This document shows positions 1 through 8,162 of a stretch of DNA of 64,000 nt, one piece after another. Numbering within the stretch: the first letter of the stretch is position 1; every line of letters starts with the position of its first letter. The translations under genes and the position numbers were made by a program. This DNA is from Kitasatospora gansuensis (GTDB lineage: Bacteria > Actinomycetota > Actinomycetes > Streptomycetales > Streptomycetaceae). Location: assembly GCF_014203705.1 (NCBI RefSeq), contig NZ_JACHJR010000001.1, positions 6,076,001-6,140,000 of the forward strand. The letters run 5' to 3'. The notes under the pieces are model-generated. The model searched no databases, was not told where the DNA came from, and was given only the letters and a program-made list of their open reading frames with translations.

Positions 1-2
1 AG

Positions 3-407
3 ACGCTCACCGTCCTCGTCTACAGCGACGACCGGAACACCCGTGAGCAGGTCACCCTCGCGCTGGGCCGCCGCCCCGCCGCCGACCTCCCCGAGGTCGA
101 CGTGCTGGAGTGCGCCACGGTGCCCGCCGTGCTCCGCGCCCTGGAGAAGGGCGGGATCGACCTCTGCGTGCTGGACGGCGAGGCCGTCCCGGCCGGCGGC
201 CTCGGGGTGGCCCGGCAGATCAAGGACGAGATCTACGGCTGCCCGCCGGTGCTGGTGCTGATCGGCCGGCCGCAGGACTCCTGGCTGGCCGCCTGGAGCC
301 GGGCCGAGGCCGCGATCTCCCACCCGGTGGACCCGGTGGCGCTGGCGGAGGCCGCCGCCACCCTGCTCCGGGCCCGGGCGGCCAAGCGGACGCCCGCCCA
401 CCGCTGA
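3..407 (+). CDS. Receiver-like (response-regulator-fold) protein, 5' partial
   Basis: The reading frame is open from the window edge and ends with TGA at 405-407, so the N-terminus is missing. The visible 134 residues look like a CheY-type receiver: an opening beta strand with an SDD acidic pair, then DLCVLDGEA in the position of the phospho-acceptor strand, then alternating strands and helices. The conserved lysine that normally follows the fifth strand is absent (the segment reads SHPVDP), so this is probably a degenerate receiver. It ends about 100 bp before trpD. A similar protein lies upstream of trpD in other streptomycetes as far as I recall. Its function is unknown. Confidence 0.7.
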   Translation, partial: TLTVLVYSDDRNTREQVTLALGRRPAADLPEVDVLECATVPAVLRALEKGGIDLCVLDGEAVPAGGLGVARQIKDEIYGCPPVLVLIGRPQDSWLAAWSRAEAAISHPVDPVALAEAAATLLRARAAKRTPAHR

Positions 408-511
408 GGCCCCGTCAGGCCGCGTCTCACCTGTAGAGAAGGACCCCGCGTCCGGGCACCCCGGATCGCTAGGCTGGCTCCAGCATCCCCGATCGAGAGC
501 TGGAGTCAGCC

Positions 512-1588
512 ATGGTGAACGCGCAACCTGCGAACGGCGGTAGCGACCCCGCGCAGGTGGTCCGCACCTGGCCGGACCTGCTGAGCACGCTGCTGGCCGG
601 GCAGGACCTCGGTCAGGCCGACACCGCCTGGGCGATGGACCGGATCATGGGCGGCGAGGCCACCCCCGTCCAGGTGGCCGGCTTCGTGGTCGCGCTGCGG
701 GCCAAGGGCGAGACCGTGGACGAGATCGCCGGCCTGGTCGACTCGATGTACGCGCACGCCCAGCAACTGCACATCCCGGGCCCGGCGGTGGACATCGTGG
801 GCACCGGCGGCGACCGGGCCAAGACGGTGAACATCTCCACCATGTCGGCGATCGTCGCGGCGGCCGCCGGGGCCAAGGTGGTCAAGCACGGCAACCGGGC
901 CGCCTCCTCCGCCAGCGGCGCCACCGACGTACTCGAGAAGCTCGGCATCAGCCCGGACGTGACGCCCGCCCGGGTGGCCGAGATCGCCGAGGAGGTCGGC
1001 CTGACCTTCTGTCCGGCGCCGATGTTCCACCCGGCGATGCGGCACGCCGCCCCGGCCCGCCGCGACCTCGGGGTGCCGACCGCCTTCAACATCCTCGGCC
1101 CGCTGACCAACCCGGCCCGGGTCACCGCGCACGCGATCGGCTGCTTCGACACCCGGCTGGCCGGGCTGATCGCCGGCGTGCTGGCCCGGCGCGGTGCCAC
1201 CGCGCTGGTCTTCCGGGGCGACGACGGTCTGGACGAGCTGACCATCTCCACCACCTCGCACGTCTGGCTGGTGAAGGACGGTCAGGTCACCGAGACCACC
1301 TTCGACCCGCGTGACGTCGGCATCGAGCCGGTCGGCATCGAGGCGCTGCGCGGCGGCGACCCGCAGTTCAACGCCGACGTGGCCCGCCGGATGCTGGCGG
1401 GGGAGCGCGGCCCGGTCCGGGACGCCGTCCTGCTGAACAGCGCCGCCGCGCTGACCGCGCTGGAGCTGACCGACGCCCCGCTGGCCGAGCAGCTCGCGGC
1501 CGGCATGGCGCGGGCTGCCGCCGCCATCGACTCGGGCGCGGCGGAGGCCCTGCTGAAGGACTGGGCGGCGGCCACCACCCGTACCTGA
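512..1588 (+). CDS. trpD: Anthranilate phosphoribosyltransferase
   Basis: Transfers a phosphoribosyl group from PRPP to anthranilate, the second step of tryptophan synthesis, in the cytoplasm. The 358-residue protein carries the PRPP-binding GTGGD at residues 97-101 and the [12 protein letters not shown] segment from residue 125, both hallmarks of TrpD, and has normal family length. The ATG start has GGAG at 502-505 upstream. It stands apart from the trpE-trpG fusion at 25.2 kb, as is usual in Streptomyces where trp genes are scattered. A strong hairpin follows at once, so it is probably monocistronic or the last gene of its unit. Confidence 0.97.
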   Translation: MVNAQPANGGSDPAQVVRTWPDLLSTLLAGQDLGQADTAWAMDRIMGGEATPVQVAGFVVALRAKGETVDEIAGLVDSMYAHAQQLHIPGPAVDIVGTGGDRAKTVNISTMSAIVAAAAGAKVVKHGNRAASSASGATDVLEKLGISPDVTPARVAEIAEEVGLTFCPAPMFHPAMRHAAPARRDLGVPTAFNILGPLTNPARVTAHAIGCFDTRLAGLIAGVLARRGATALVFRGDDGLDELTISTTSHVWLVKDGQVTETTFDPRDVGIEPVGIEALRGGDPQFNADVARRMLAGERGPVRDAVLLNSAAALTALELTDAPLAEQLAAGMARAAAAIDSGAAEALLKDWAAATTRT

Positions 1589-1598
1589 ACGGTGAGTT

Positions 1599-1629
1599 GA
1601 AGGCCCGGCAGGCTGCCTGCCGGGCCTTC
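1599..1629 (+). terminator. Intrinsic terminator-like hairpin after trpD
   Basis: Two perfectly complementary 15-nt arms (GAAGGCCCGGCAGGC at 1599-1613 and its complement at 1615-1629) are separated by one base, so a few closing pairs must open to form the loop. There is no long U tract, typical of actinobacterial terminators. It lies 10 nt after the trpD stop codon and insulates the riboswitch promoter downstream. Confidence 0.8.
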
Positions 1630-1655
1630 GCGCTGTCCGGATGGCGGACGGGTGT

Positions 1656-1684
1656 TTGACCACTTTCGGAGGCTCGCCTAGAGT
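1656..1684 (+). promoter_or_regulatory. HrdB-type promoter for the SAM-IV-controlled gene
   Basis: TTGACC at 1656-1661 and TAGAGT at 1679-1684 are separated by 17 bp, a close match to the streptomycete housekeeping consensus. The predicted start near 1691 would begin transcription almost exactly at the first base of the riboswitch aptamer. Confidence 0.75.
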
Positions 1685-1692
1685 CCTCGGCA

Positions 1693-1809
1693 GGTCATGA
1701 GTGACAGCGACAAGCCCCAGCTTGCTGTCCGGCAACCCTCCGTCCGTGGCGGGGTGCCCTGGGTGAGGACCGGGCTCCGCGGCGAACCGTCCGCGTGGCA
1801 AGCGCGGAC
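1693..1809 (+). promoter_or_regulatory. SAM-IV riboswitch
   Basis: The sequence follows the actinobacterial SAM-IV aptamer closely: it opens with GGTCATGAGTG, continues with the CAAGCCCCAGCTTGCTG arm and GGCAACCCTCC core, closes the outer stem with GGACC at 1767-1771, and ends with the 3' hairpin and the GGCAAGCGCGGAC pseudoknot strand (about 1797-1809). GGTC at 1693-1696 pairs with GACC at 1768-1771. The element lies between a clear promoter and the aminotransferase start codon 54 nt further on. SAM-IV elements normally switch off sulfur-metabolism genes when S-adenosylmethionine is abundant. An ATG inside it is not a gene start. Confidence 0.93.
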
Positions 1810-1863
1810 GTCGGCGGCACAGCTGCACCCCGAGGTCCCGGACCTTCCGAGGAGTGCACTCCC

Positions 1864-3222
1864 ATGTCTGTTTCCACCGAAATCTGCGCCCCGCTCGCCG
1901 TCCTCGGCCACGACGTCCAGGTCCCGCTGGTCACCGGCGAGAAGGTCAGCTACGCCGCCCTGGACTACGCCGCCAGCTCCCCGGCGCTTCAGCGGGTCTG
2001 GGACGACGTCGCCGCCTACGCCCCGTACTACGGCAGCGTGCACCGCGGCGCCGGGTACCTCTCGCAGCTCTCCACCGACCTGTTCGAGCAGAGCCGCCGC
2101 ACCGTCGAGGAGTTCCTCGACCTGCGCGAGGGCGACCAGGTGGTCTTCACCCGGGCCACCACCGACTCGCTCAACCTGCTGGCCGGCGTGCTGCCCGCCG
2201 GCACCCGGGTGTTCGCCTTCGAGACCGAGCACCACGCCTCGCTGCTGCCCTGGCGCCGGGACGGCCTGACCGTCAGTTACCTGCGCGCCCCGCGCTCGCA
2301 CGCCGAGGCGGTCGCCGCCCTGGACGCCGCGCTGGCCGAGCAGCCCGCCGAGCACCGGCTGTTCTGCGTCACCGGCGCCTCCAACGTCACCGGCGAGCTC
2401 TGGCCGGTCGCCGAGCTCACCGAGGTCGCCCACCGGCACGGCGCCCGGGTGGTGCTGGACGCCGCCCAGCTGGCGCCCCACCACCGGGTCTCGGTGCGGG
2501 AGTTGGGCGTGGACTGGATCGCCTTCTCCGGCCACAAGCTGTACGCCCCGTTCGGCGCCGGGGTGCTGGCCGGGCGCAGCGACTGGCTGGACGCGGCCGA
2601 GCCGTACCTGGCCGGCGGCGGCGCCAGCCGGACCGTCGCCCGCGAGCTGGACGGCTCGGTCGCGGTCGAGTGGCAGACCGGCCCGGCCCGGCACGAGGCC
2701 GGCTCCCCGAACGTGATCGGCGCCTACGCGGTGGCCTCCGCCTGCCGGGCGCTCACCGAGGCCGGGTTCGACGCGCTGGAGGCGCGCGAGCAGCAGCTGA
2801 TCGACCGGCTGCAGGCCGGGCTGGCCGAGATCCCGGAGGTCCGGGTGCTCAGCCTGTTCGGTACCGATGCCGCCCGGGTCGGGGTGCTGTCCTTCGTGGT
2901 GCAGGGCTGGAACAGCTCGCACTTCTCGGCGGCGCTGTCCGCCGAGTACGGGATCGGCGTGCGGGACGGGCTGTTCTGCGCCCACCCGCTGGTGCGGACC
3001 CTGCTCGGCGGCGAGGAGGCCGCACCGTCCGAGTGCGGCGCGCCGGAGCCGTCGCTGCCCGGCGAGCGCAGCCTGAACGCGATCCGGGTGAGCTTCGGGG
3101 CGGGGACGCCGGACGAGCACCTGGAGCGGTTCCTGGGGGCCGTCCGCGAGCTCGTCTCCGACGGGGCGGCTTGGAGCTACCGCAGCGAGGGCGGGCGCTG
3201 CGTGGCCGACACTCGGCGGTGA
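1864..3222 (+). CDS. PLP-dependent class V aminotransferase (cysteine desulfurase-like), SAM-IV regulated
   Basis: A 452-residue fold-type I PLP enzyme. The Schiff-base lysine is K225 in SGHKLYAP, the cofactor aspartate is D199 in VVLDAAQLAPH, and EHHASLLPW (about 122-130) is the cysteine desulfurase/selenocysteine lyase-like signature. The ATG at 1864 is preceded by GAGGAG (1849-1854); in-frame upstream starts lie inside the riboswitch and are discarded. Substrate cannot be read from sequence. The riboswitch says the gene is expressed when SAM is low, so a sulfur amino acid role such as cysteine or homocysteine handling is the best inference. No Fe-S assembly genes lie beside it, so it is unlikely to be the IscS/SufS of the cell. 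Confidence 0.9.
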   Translation: MSVSTEICAPLAVLGHDVQVPLVTGEKVSYAALDYAASSPALQRVWDDVAAYAPYYGSVHRGAGYLSQLSTDLFEQSRRTVEEFLDLREGDQVVFTRATTDSLNLLAGVLPAGTRVFAFETEHHASLLPWRRDGLTVSYLRAPRSHAEAVAALDAALAEQPAEHRLFCVTGASNVTGELWPVAELTEVAHRHGARVVLDAAQLAPHHRVSVRELGVDWIAFSGHKLYAPFGAGVLAGRSDWLDAAEPYLAGGGASRTVARELDGSVAVEWQTGPARHEAGSPNVIGAYAVASACRALTEAGFDALEAREQQLIDRLQAGLAEIPEVRVLSLFGTDAARVGVLSFVVQGWNSSHFSAALSAEYGIGVRDGLFCAHPLVRTLLGGEEAAPSECGAPEPSLPGERSLNAIRVSFGAGTPDEHLERFLGAVRELVSDGAAWSYRSEGGRCVADTRR

Positions 3223-3233
3223 AAGGGCAACCA

Positions 3234-3351
3234 CCAGGGGCTCGGGGAACTGCGACGCCGACCTCGGGAGCGTTCAACGTGCGTGGGTGGTCAGGCACTT
3301 TCGCAGTGATGCCCGCCAGCCACGAACCGTCGCCGTTCCCCGAGCCCCTGG
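3234..3351. repeat. Dispersed intergenic repeat, copy 1 (hairpin with conserved core)
   Basis: Inverted arms CAGGGGCTCGGGGAAC (3235-3250) and their complement (3335-3350) flank a spacer with the core GGTCAGGCACTTTCGCA (3289-3305). It fills the gap between the convergent aminotransferase and AsnC-type genes. A second copy lies inverted at 14850-14967 in another convergent gap. It can fold as a long-stem bidirectional terminator. Confidence 0.85.
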
Positions 3352-3372
3352 GTGGTGCAACTTGCCGTCTGC

Positions 3373-3654
3373 TTATTCGTCCAGGCCCAGGGCGAAGGCT
3401 GCTTCGAGGTCGTGCTTGGAGTAGGTGCGGAAGGCGATCTGGGTCTCGGTGTGTTCGACGCCCGGGATCTTGTTGAGGCGGCCGGGGATCACGGTGGCGA
3501 GGTCGTCGTGGTGGCGGACCCGGACCATCGCGACCAGGTCGTAGCCACCCGTCACGGAGTAGACCTCGCTGACGCCCTCGATCGAGGCGATCGCCTCGGC
3601 GATCTCGGGAATCCGGTCGACGCTGGTCCTGATGAGCACGATCGCGGTGATCAC
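3373..3654 (-). CDS. Stand-alone AsnC/Lrp effector-binding (RAM) domain protein
   Basis: The 93-residue product has only the ferredoxin-like ligand-binding domain of Lrp/AsnC regulators (ITAIVLIRTSVDRIPE, then GVSEVYSVTGGYDLVAMVRV, then IPGVEHTETQIAFRTYS). The usual N-terminal helix-turn-helix is absent, so it probably does not bind DNA alone and may sense an amino acid or pair with a full-length Lrp. The GTG start at 3654 overlaps the stop codon of the upstream rhomboid gene (GTGA), and AGGAG lies 7-8 nt before it, so the two are translationally coupled. Confidence 0.85.
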   Translation of the reverse strand: MITAIVLIRTSVDRIPEIAEAIASIEGVSEVYSVTGGYDLVAMVRVRHHDDLATVIPGRLNKIPGVEHTETQIAFRTYSKHDLEAAFALGLDE

Positions 3655-4445
3655 TCTGTCGCTCCTGTCCGTGGGTTCCGGGTCAGCGTAACGGTGAGCC
3701 AGGTGGCCAGGTACCCGGCGGCGAAGCCGATGACGTGCACCGGGTACGCCACCCCGGGGCCGTCCTGGCGGACCGAGAGCCACTGCAGCAGGAACCACAG
3801 GCCGAGCACCAGCCAGGCCGGGAAGCGCAGCGGCAGGAAGAGCAGCAGCGGCACCAGCGTGGTCACCCGGGCCTGGGGGTACAGCCGGAGGTAGCACCCG
3901 AGCACCCCGGCGATCGCGCCGGAGGCGCCGACCAGCGCCCGGACCGACTCCGTCCCGTGCGCCTCGGTCACCGCCCAGCCGTAGGTGGCCAGGTAACCGA
4001 CCGTCAGGTAGCCGAGCAGGAACCGTACCCGGCCGAACCGCTGCTCGACCCCGGGGCCGAAGACGAACAGGAACAGCATGTTCCCGAGCAGGTGCAGCCA
4101 CCCCGCGTGCACGAACAGCGAGCTGAGCACCGAGAGCACCGGGATCTTCCGGGGCGTCACCCGGGGCGGGCAGTCCGCGGTGGCCGGGGGCAGCCGGTCC
4201 AGCTGAGCGGTCGTCAGCGGACGGTTCGACAGCAGCTCGGCGGGCACCGCGCCCCAGCGCTGCTCGTACCGCTGCTCGGCGCAGACCCGGCCCTGGCCGG
4301 TGCCGTAGCGGGGGTTGAGCCCGAAGCTCGGGCCGATCAGCAGGGTCAGCACGCTCAGCCCGATCAGCGTGAAGGTGACGATCGGGGGGCGCTCCGGTGT
4401 CCTGCCGCCCGGGGCGTCGAGGTGGTCCAGGACGGGGATGGCCAT
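3651..4445 (-). CDS. Rhomboid family intramembrane serine protease
   Basis: A 264-residue polytopic protein with the rhomboid catalytic dyad: Ser175 in GASGAIAG and His237 in HVIGFAAGY, plus HAGWLHLLGNMLFL (about 113-126), the family helix-2 signature. An extracytoplasmic loop with two cysteines lies between the first two membrane segments. The ATG at 4445 follows GGAGGA by about 13 nt; an ATG four codons upstream is almost on top of that SD and is less likely. It overlaps the AsnC-type gene downstream. Its substrate is unknown. Confidence 0.88.
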   Translation of the reverse strand: MAIPVLDHLDAPGGRTPERPPIVTFTLIGLSVLTLLIGPSFGLNPRYGTGQGRVCAEQRYEQRWGAVPAELLSNRPLTTAQLDRLPPATADCPPRVTPRKIPVLSVLSSLFVHAGWLHLLGNMLFLFVFGPGVEQRFGRVRFLLGYLTVGYLATYGWAVTEAHGTESVRALVGASGAIAGVLGCYLRLYPQARVTTLVPLLLFLPLRFPAWLVLGLWFLLQWLSVRQDGPGVAYPVHVIGFAAGYLATWLTVTLTRNPRTGATE

Positions 4446-4503
4446 AGCGGAGAGCATTCCTCCGGACGGCTCCGGCGACACCGCCGGGTACTGCGGGTGG
4501 CCT

Positions 4504-4666
4504 AGGGGCTGTCTCCCGACTCGCGCCGGGCGGTCGCCGCCGGGGCACGCACCTCGCCGGCTTCTCGTCGGTCGCCGATGCGCTGCATCAGGCTCCCTCC
4601 TCGGCGCCGCCGAGGCACGCACCCCAACGCCGCCCACTATCCGACGCGAGTCGGGAGACAGCCCCT
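4504..4666. mobile_element. MITE-like element with perfect 22-bp terminal inverted repeats
   Basis: The ends are perfect 22-bp inverted repeats (4504-4525 and 4645-4666) starting AGGGGCTGTCTCCCGACT. The 163-bp element has no coding capacity and contains GGCACGCACC twice. The left flank reads CCT and the right flank GCC, so no clear target duplication is visible. It occupies most of the 330-bp gap between the divergent rhomboid and zinc-ribbon genes and may affect both promoters. The termini resemble IS5-like ends of actinobacterial insertion sequences, which is an inference. Confidence 0.8.
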
Positions 4667-4775
4667 GCCCGCATCACGGACCAGGTGGACCCGGTCCTAC
4701 CGGCAGGCAATAGGCTTGGCCCTCCGGACCCTGGGTGACCGCCGCGAGGCAGCACCAACGAGAGGACTTGGCAGA

Positions 4776-5039
4776 ATGACGATCGCCGCCCCGACCGCTG
4801 AGACCCGCTGGCGCTGCACGCTCTGTGGCAACCTGACCCGCTTCGACGTGACCCGGTCCTCCCGGGTGGTGGAGTTCCTGCACTTCGACCTGGCCGGTGA
4901 CTCCAAGGTGGAGGAGACCGAGGTGCTGACCGAGACGCTGGAGTCGGTCCGCTGCCGCTGGTGCAACGCGGTCGACCAGGTCGAGTTGGTGGCACGTCCG
5001 GACGCCGAGCAGGCGGCGGAGGAGCAGCAGCAGTCCTGA
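4776..5039 (+). CDS. Small zinc-ribbon protein, conserved hypothetical
   Basis: 87 residues with two Cys pairs, CTLCGN near residue 15 and CRWCNAV near residue 64, spaced as in a zinc ribbon. Between them lies an RFDVTRSSRVVEFLHFD strand-rich segment, and the C-terminus is a Glu/Gln-rich tail. AGAGGAC lies about 8 nt before the ATG. No enzymatic motif is visible. It could be a nucleic-acid or protein-binding adaptor. A GC-rich hairpin follows it, so it is probably a single-gene unit. Confidence 0.85.
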   Translation: MTIAAPTAETRWRCTLCGNLTRFDVTRSSRVVEFLHFDLAGDSKVEETEVLTETLESVRCRWCNAVDQVELVARPDAEQAAEEQQQS

Positions 5040-5050
5040 CCCTGGGGACC

Positions 5051-5087
5051 GGCCCGGGCCCGCGCGGAGTGTGGCGCGGGTCGGGCC
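5051..5087 (+). terminator. GC-rich terminator-like hairpin
   Basis: GGCCCGGGCCCGCGC (5051-5065) pairs with GCGCGGGTCGGGCC (5074-5087) around an 8-nt loop with one internal irregularity. It sits 11 nt after the zinc-ribbon gene and before the NYN gene. Confidence 0.65.
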
Positions 5088-5183
5088 GGGGCAGGTAACC
5101 GCGACAATTGCAGAGAGCGGTGTGTTTGAGGGCAGCGGCAACCAGCCGTACGGACCCCGCGGAGCAGGATCGGAGCCGAGGAC

Positions 5184-6626
5184 GTGGTGGACGCAGCAAG
5201 GGGGGCGGCCGAGTCGCAGGAGCAGCCTCCCGCGGCCACGACCCCGGCCGCTCCTGGGCCGGCCGATGCCCCGTCGCCCGCTCCCGCCGACGGCCCTGAC
5301 CCCACCGTGGACAGCCCGGAGCAGCTCGGCCGGCCGCTCCCCGAGGGCGTCCGGCACCGGGTGGTGGGGATCGCCGCCGACGCGCTCGGCGGCCTGCCGG
5401 CGGCCGAACTGCCGGTCTCACTGCGCCAGTACGCGAAGTTCACCCCGGCCCGGCGGGCCAAGTACGCGGCCACCGCGCTGGCCGCCGCGCTGGAGGCGGA
5501 CCCGGCCTTCCGGCTGCGGATAGCCGATCGGCTCCGGCTCGGGCAGCCGGATCTGGTGCAGGCGCTGGAGGCGGGCAGCGTGCCGGGCGCCGCCGACCCG
5601 ATGGACGTGGCGGCGGCCGCCTACCTGCTCCGGCCGGCGGGCTGGGCCCGGCTGGTCAGCGAGGCGGGCGAGCAGGTCGAGCGGGCCGGCGCCGAGGGCG
5701 CGGCGGCCGAGGCGGCCCGGCTGGTCGAGAAGCTCCAGGAGGAGCTGGCCGAGCTGCGCGCCCAGTCCAGGGCCGACCTGGACCGGCAGCGGGCCGACTC
5801 CGAGGGCGTCCGACGCGAGGCCGAGTCGCTCCGGAAGAAGGTCCGCACGCTGGAGAGCGACACCCGGCGGGCGCAGGCCGAGGCTCGCAAGGCGCAGTCC
5901 GAGCTGGCCGAGGCGCGGGCCGCGGCGGCCACCGAGCACAGTGCGGCGGAGGCCGAGGCCCGTCGGCTCCGGCACCGGATCACCGAGTTGGAGACCGCGT
6001 TGGAGACCGGCCGCCGCTCGGCCCGGGAGGGCCGCAGCGTCGAGGACATGCGGCTGCGGCTGCTGCTGGACACCGTGCTGCAGTCCGCCCAGGGCCTCCA
6101 GCGGGAGCTGGCGCTGCCGGTGGCGCAGATCCACCCGGCCGATCTGGTGGACGCGGTGGCCCCGGCCTCGGCCTCGCCGCACGACGTGGCCCGGCGGGCG
6201 CTGGCCGAGGACGACCCGGCGCTGCTGGACCAGCTGCTGGCGATCCCTCAGGTCCACCTGGTGGTGGACGGCTACAACGTGACCAAGACCGGGTACCCGA
6301 CGCTGCCGCTGGAGCAGCAGCGGATCCGGCTGCTCGGCGGTCTGGCGATGCTGGCCCAGCGCACCCAGGCCGAGGTGACCTGTGTCTTCGACGGCCAGGA
6401 CCTGGACGTGCCGGTGATCCTGGCGCCGCCGCGCGGGGTCAGGGTCCGGTTCAGCCGGACCGGCGAGACCGCGGACGAGCTGATCCGGCGGCTGGTCAGG
6501 GCCGAGCCGCAGGGACGTCCGGTGGTGGTGGTCTCCACCGACAAGGAGGTCGCCGACGGCGTGAAGAAGGCCGGTGCGCGCCCGGTGGCCTCGCTGCTCC
6601 TGCTGAAGCGGCTGGCCAGGCCGTAA
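5184..6626 (+). CDS. NYN (YacP/Rae1-like) domain protein with long coiled coil
   Basis: 480 residues in three parts: a Pro/Ala-rich leader (1-45); a helical region followed by a long charged coiled coil (about 165-285) rich in Ala, Glu and Arg; and a C-terminal NYN domain starting at VHLVVDGYNVTKTGYP. The Asp in VVDGYN and the later VVVVSTDKEVADG strand match the PIN-like NYN RNase fold of the YacP/Rae1 family, which cleaves ribosome-associated mRNA in Bacillus. RNase activity here is inference. The GTG at 5184 has GGAG about 9 nt upstream. Confidence 0.85.
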   Translation: MVDAARGAAESQEQPPAATTPAAPGPADAPSPAPADGPDPTVDSPEQLGRPLPEGVRHRVVGIAADALGGLPAAELPVSLRQYAKFTPARRAKYAATALAAALEADPAFRLRIADRLRLGQPDLVQALEAGSVPGAADPMDVAAAAYLLRPAGWARLVSEAGEQVERAGAEGAAAEAARLVEKLQEELAELRAQSRADLDRQRADSEGVRREAESLRKKVRTLESDTRRAQAEARKAQSELAEARAAAATEHSAAEAEARRLRHRITELETALETGRRSAREGRSVEDMRLRLLLDTVLQSAQGLQRELALPVAQIHPADLVDAVAPASASPHDVARRALAEDDPALLDQLLAIPQVHLVVDGYNVTKTGYPTLPLEQQRIRLLGGLAMLAQRTQAEVTCVFDGQDLDVPVILAPPRGVRVRFSRTGETADELIRRLVRAEPQGRPVVVVSTDKEVADGVKKAGARPVASLLLLKRLARP

Positions 6627-6735
6627 GCCTGACTGACGGCTGGTCAGGGCGGGTGACCGGGTTGTGTCGGTCCGGTGAATTCCGGTCTGTGGGCGGAAGT
6701 TCGTAGGGGTAGGGGAGTGGCGCACCCGTGACAAC

Positions 6736-6765
6736 TTCACTAGGGTCGGGCGTCAAACCTATATT
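6736..6765 (+). promoter_or_regulatory. Possible promoter of the first NlpC/P60 gene
   Basis: TTCACT (6736-6741) and TATATT (6760-6765) are 18 bp apart; the -10 is good and the -35 is weak. The predicted leader is about 50 nt with no riboswitch-like sequence, in contrast to the second NlpC/P60 gene. Confidence 0.4.
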
Positions 6766-6823
6766 CTGGACAAGCACCCGAACGGGTGAGGTCGCGTCCA
6801 GGAGTGATGAAGGAGCTAGTCCT

Positions 6824-7852
6824 TTGGCTTCCCACCGCCGCCCCAAGCAGCCGAGCCGTGCACGGGTCTCCGTGCTGACCGCTGCCGCAGCGACCGCGGT
6901 CGCCCTGTCGGCCCAGGCGGGTGCCCACGCGGCGCCGGCCAAGCCGAGCAAGGACGAGGTGAAGGTCCAGGTCGACCAGCTCTTCACCGAGCAGGAGCAG
7001 GCCGCCGAGCGCTACAACGGCGCCAAGGAGCGGACCGACCAGCTGCGCAAGCAGGCCGACCAGCTCCAGGACCAGGTGGCCCGCGGCCAGGAGCAGATGA
7101 CGCAGCTTCAGGGCGGCCTGGCGGCCGTGGCGGCGCAGGAGTACCGCGACGGCGGGGTGGACCCCTCGGTCGCGCTGATGCTCTCCTCCGACCCGGAGAA
7201 CTACCTGAGCAAGGCGTCCAGCGTCGACCAGGTGAACCAGACCCAGTCGCAGACCCTGAAGTCGCTGCAGGACCAGCAGCGCCGGCTGGACCAGCAGAAG
7301 GTCGAGGCCGCGGAGACGCTGGCCGAGCTGGACCGCAACACCAAGGTGCTGAACGACGCCAAGGCCGAGGTGCAGAAGAAGCTGGCCGAGGCGCAGAAGC
7401 TGCTCAACCAGCTGAGCTCGGCCGACCGGAACGCCGTCCTGGGCGACCGCGCCTCGCGCGGCGGGGAGCGGATCGACGTCGGCTCGCTGCCGGCCGTCGG
7501 CGGCTACGCCGGTGTGGCGGTCAACGCCGCGATGGGCAAGCAGGGCAAGCCGTACGTCTGGGGTGCCACCGGACCGAACTCCTTCGACTGCTCCGGCCTG
7601 GTGGTCTGGGCGTACCAGCAGGCGGGCGTCTCGCTGCCGCGCACCTCGCAGGAGCAGGCCACCGTCGGCACCAACGTCGGCAAGGACTACGCCAACGCGC
7701 AGCCGGGCGACCTGGTGGTCTACCACTCGGACGCGCACCACATCGGGATCTACATCGGCAACGGCTACGTGGTGCACGCGCCGCACACCGGTGACGTCGT
7801 GAAGATCATGAAGGCCGACGCGATGCCGATCAAGACCATCCGCCGGGTCTGA
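6824..7852 (+). CDS. Secreted NlpC/P60 peptidoglycan hydrolase 1
   Basis: 342 residues. A signal peptide (about 1-36, ending AGAHA) is followed by a long coiled coil (about 42-200) and a C-terminal NlpC/P60 domain. The Cys-His-His triad is C256 in FDCSGLV, H306 in HHIGIY and H318 in VHAPHTG. The architecture matches RipA-like and SagA-like endopeptidases that cut stem peptides (often gamma-D-Glu to diaminopimelate). The TTG start at 6824 is chosen because AAGGAG (6810-6815) sits 8 nt upstream and the next residues, ASHRRPK, match the start of the paralogue at 8394. First of three tandem paralogues. Confidence 0.92.
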   Translation: MASHRRPKQPSRARVSVLTAAAATAVALSAQAGAHAAPAKPSKDEVKVQVDQLFTEQEQAAERYNGAKERTDQLRKQADQLQDQVARGQEQMTQLQGGLAAVAAQEYRDGGVDPSVALMLSSDPENYLSKASSVDQVNQTQSQTLKSLQDQQRRLDQQKVEAAETLAELDRNTKVLNDAKAEVQKKLAEAQKLLNQLSSADRNAVLGDRASRGGERIDVGSLPAVGGYAGVAVNAAMGKQGKPYVWGATGPNSFDCSGLVVWAYQQAGVSLPRTSQEQATVGTNVGKDYANAQPGDLVVYHSDAHHIGIYIGNGYVVHAPHTGDVVKIMKADAMPIKTIRRV

Positions 7853-7926
7853 TCCACCGTCAGCCTGACACGGCATAACGGACATCTCCCCCTCAAGGCG
7901 CACAACTGACGCCCTGTGACACGCGC

Positions 7927-7973
7927 GGGCCCGCCAGAACCTCCCTGTGATCTGGGACACCTCTGGTGGGCCT
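7927..7973 (+). terminator. Two-part terminator-like hairpin after NlpC/P60 gene 1
   Basis: GGGCCCGCCAGA (7927-7938) pairs over 12 positions, two of them G-U, with 7962-7973. The loop contains a second small stem (TCCC/GGGA). It lies 75 nt after the stop codon and before the promoter of the riboswitch-controlled gene. Confidence 0.55.
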
Positions 7974-8083
7974 CGCTGTGACCGCATCCTGAGAATCCAT
8001 CGGCACAGCGTGCATTTCCGGTCACACTCAGTCGTATTCTCCAAAGAATCACGACTTCATTACGACTTTTTTCTTACAAGGAT

Positions 8084-8113
8084 TTGAACCGATCACGGTT
8101 GGGTTACTAGGGT
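8084..8113 (+). promoter_or_regulatory. HrdB-type promoter of the c-di-AMP riboswitch transcript
   Basis: TTGAAC (8084-8089) and TAGGGT (8108-8113) are spaced by 18 bp in an unusually AT-rich stretch. Predicted initiation near 8120 gives a leader of about 275 nt that contains the whole riboswitch. Confidence 0.75.
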
Positions 8114-8162
8114 CCATCTCGAACCACCGCACTGTCGATCACCCAGCCTGGGTGGCGGCGGG

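Noticed and set aside
1697-2269. ORF starting MSDSDKPQL
   Set aside because: Its start and first 38 codons lie inside the SAM-IV aptamer, and the rest is an alternative frame of the aminotransferase gene.
506-3234. Long minus-strand ORFs of 440 and 518 codons opposite trpD and the aminotransferase
   Set aside because: Arg/Gly/Pro-rich low-complexity translations typical of high-GC shadow frames; no domain, no SD, and the plus-strand frames contain clear enzymes.
6626-6824. A second c-di-AMP riboswitch before the first NlpC/P60 gene
   Set aside because: None of the invariant blocks (GGGGAACC, GGGGTGAATC, CCGTCAGCTCACC) is present.
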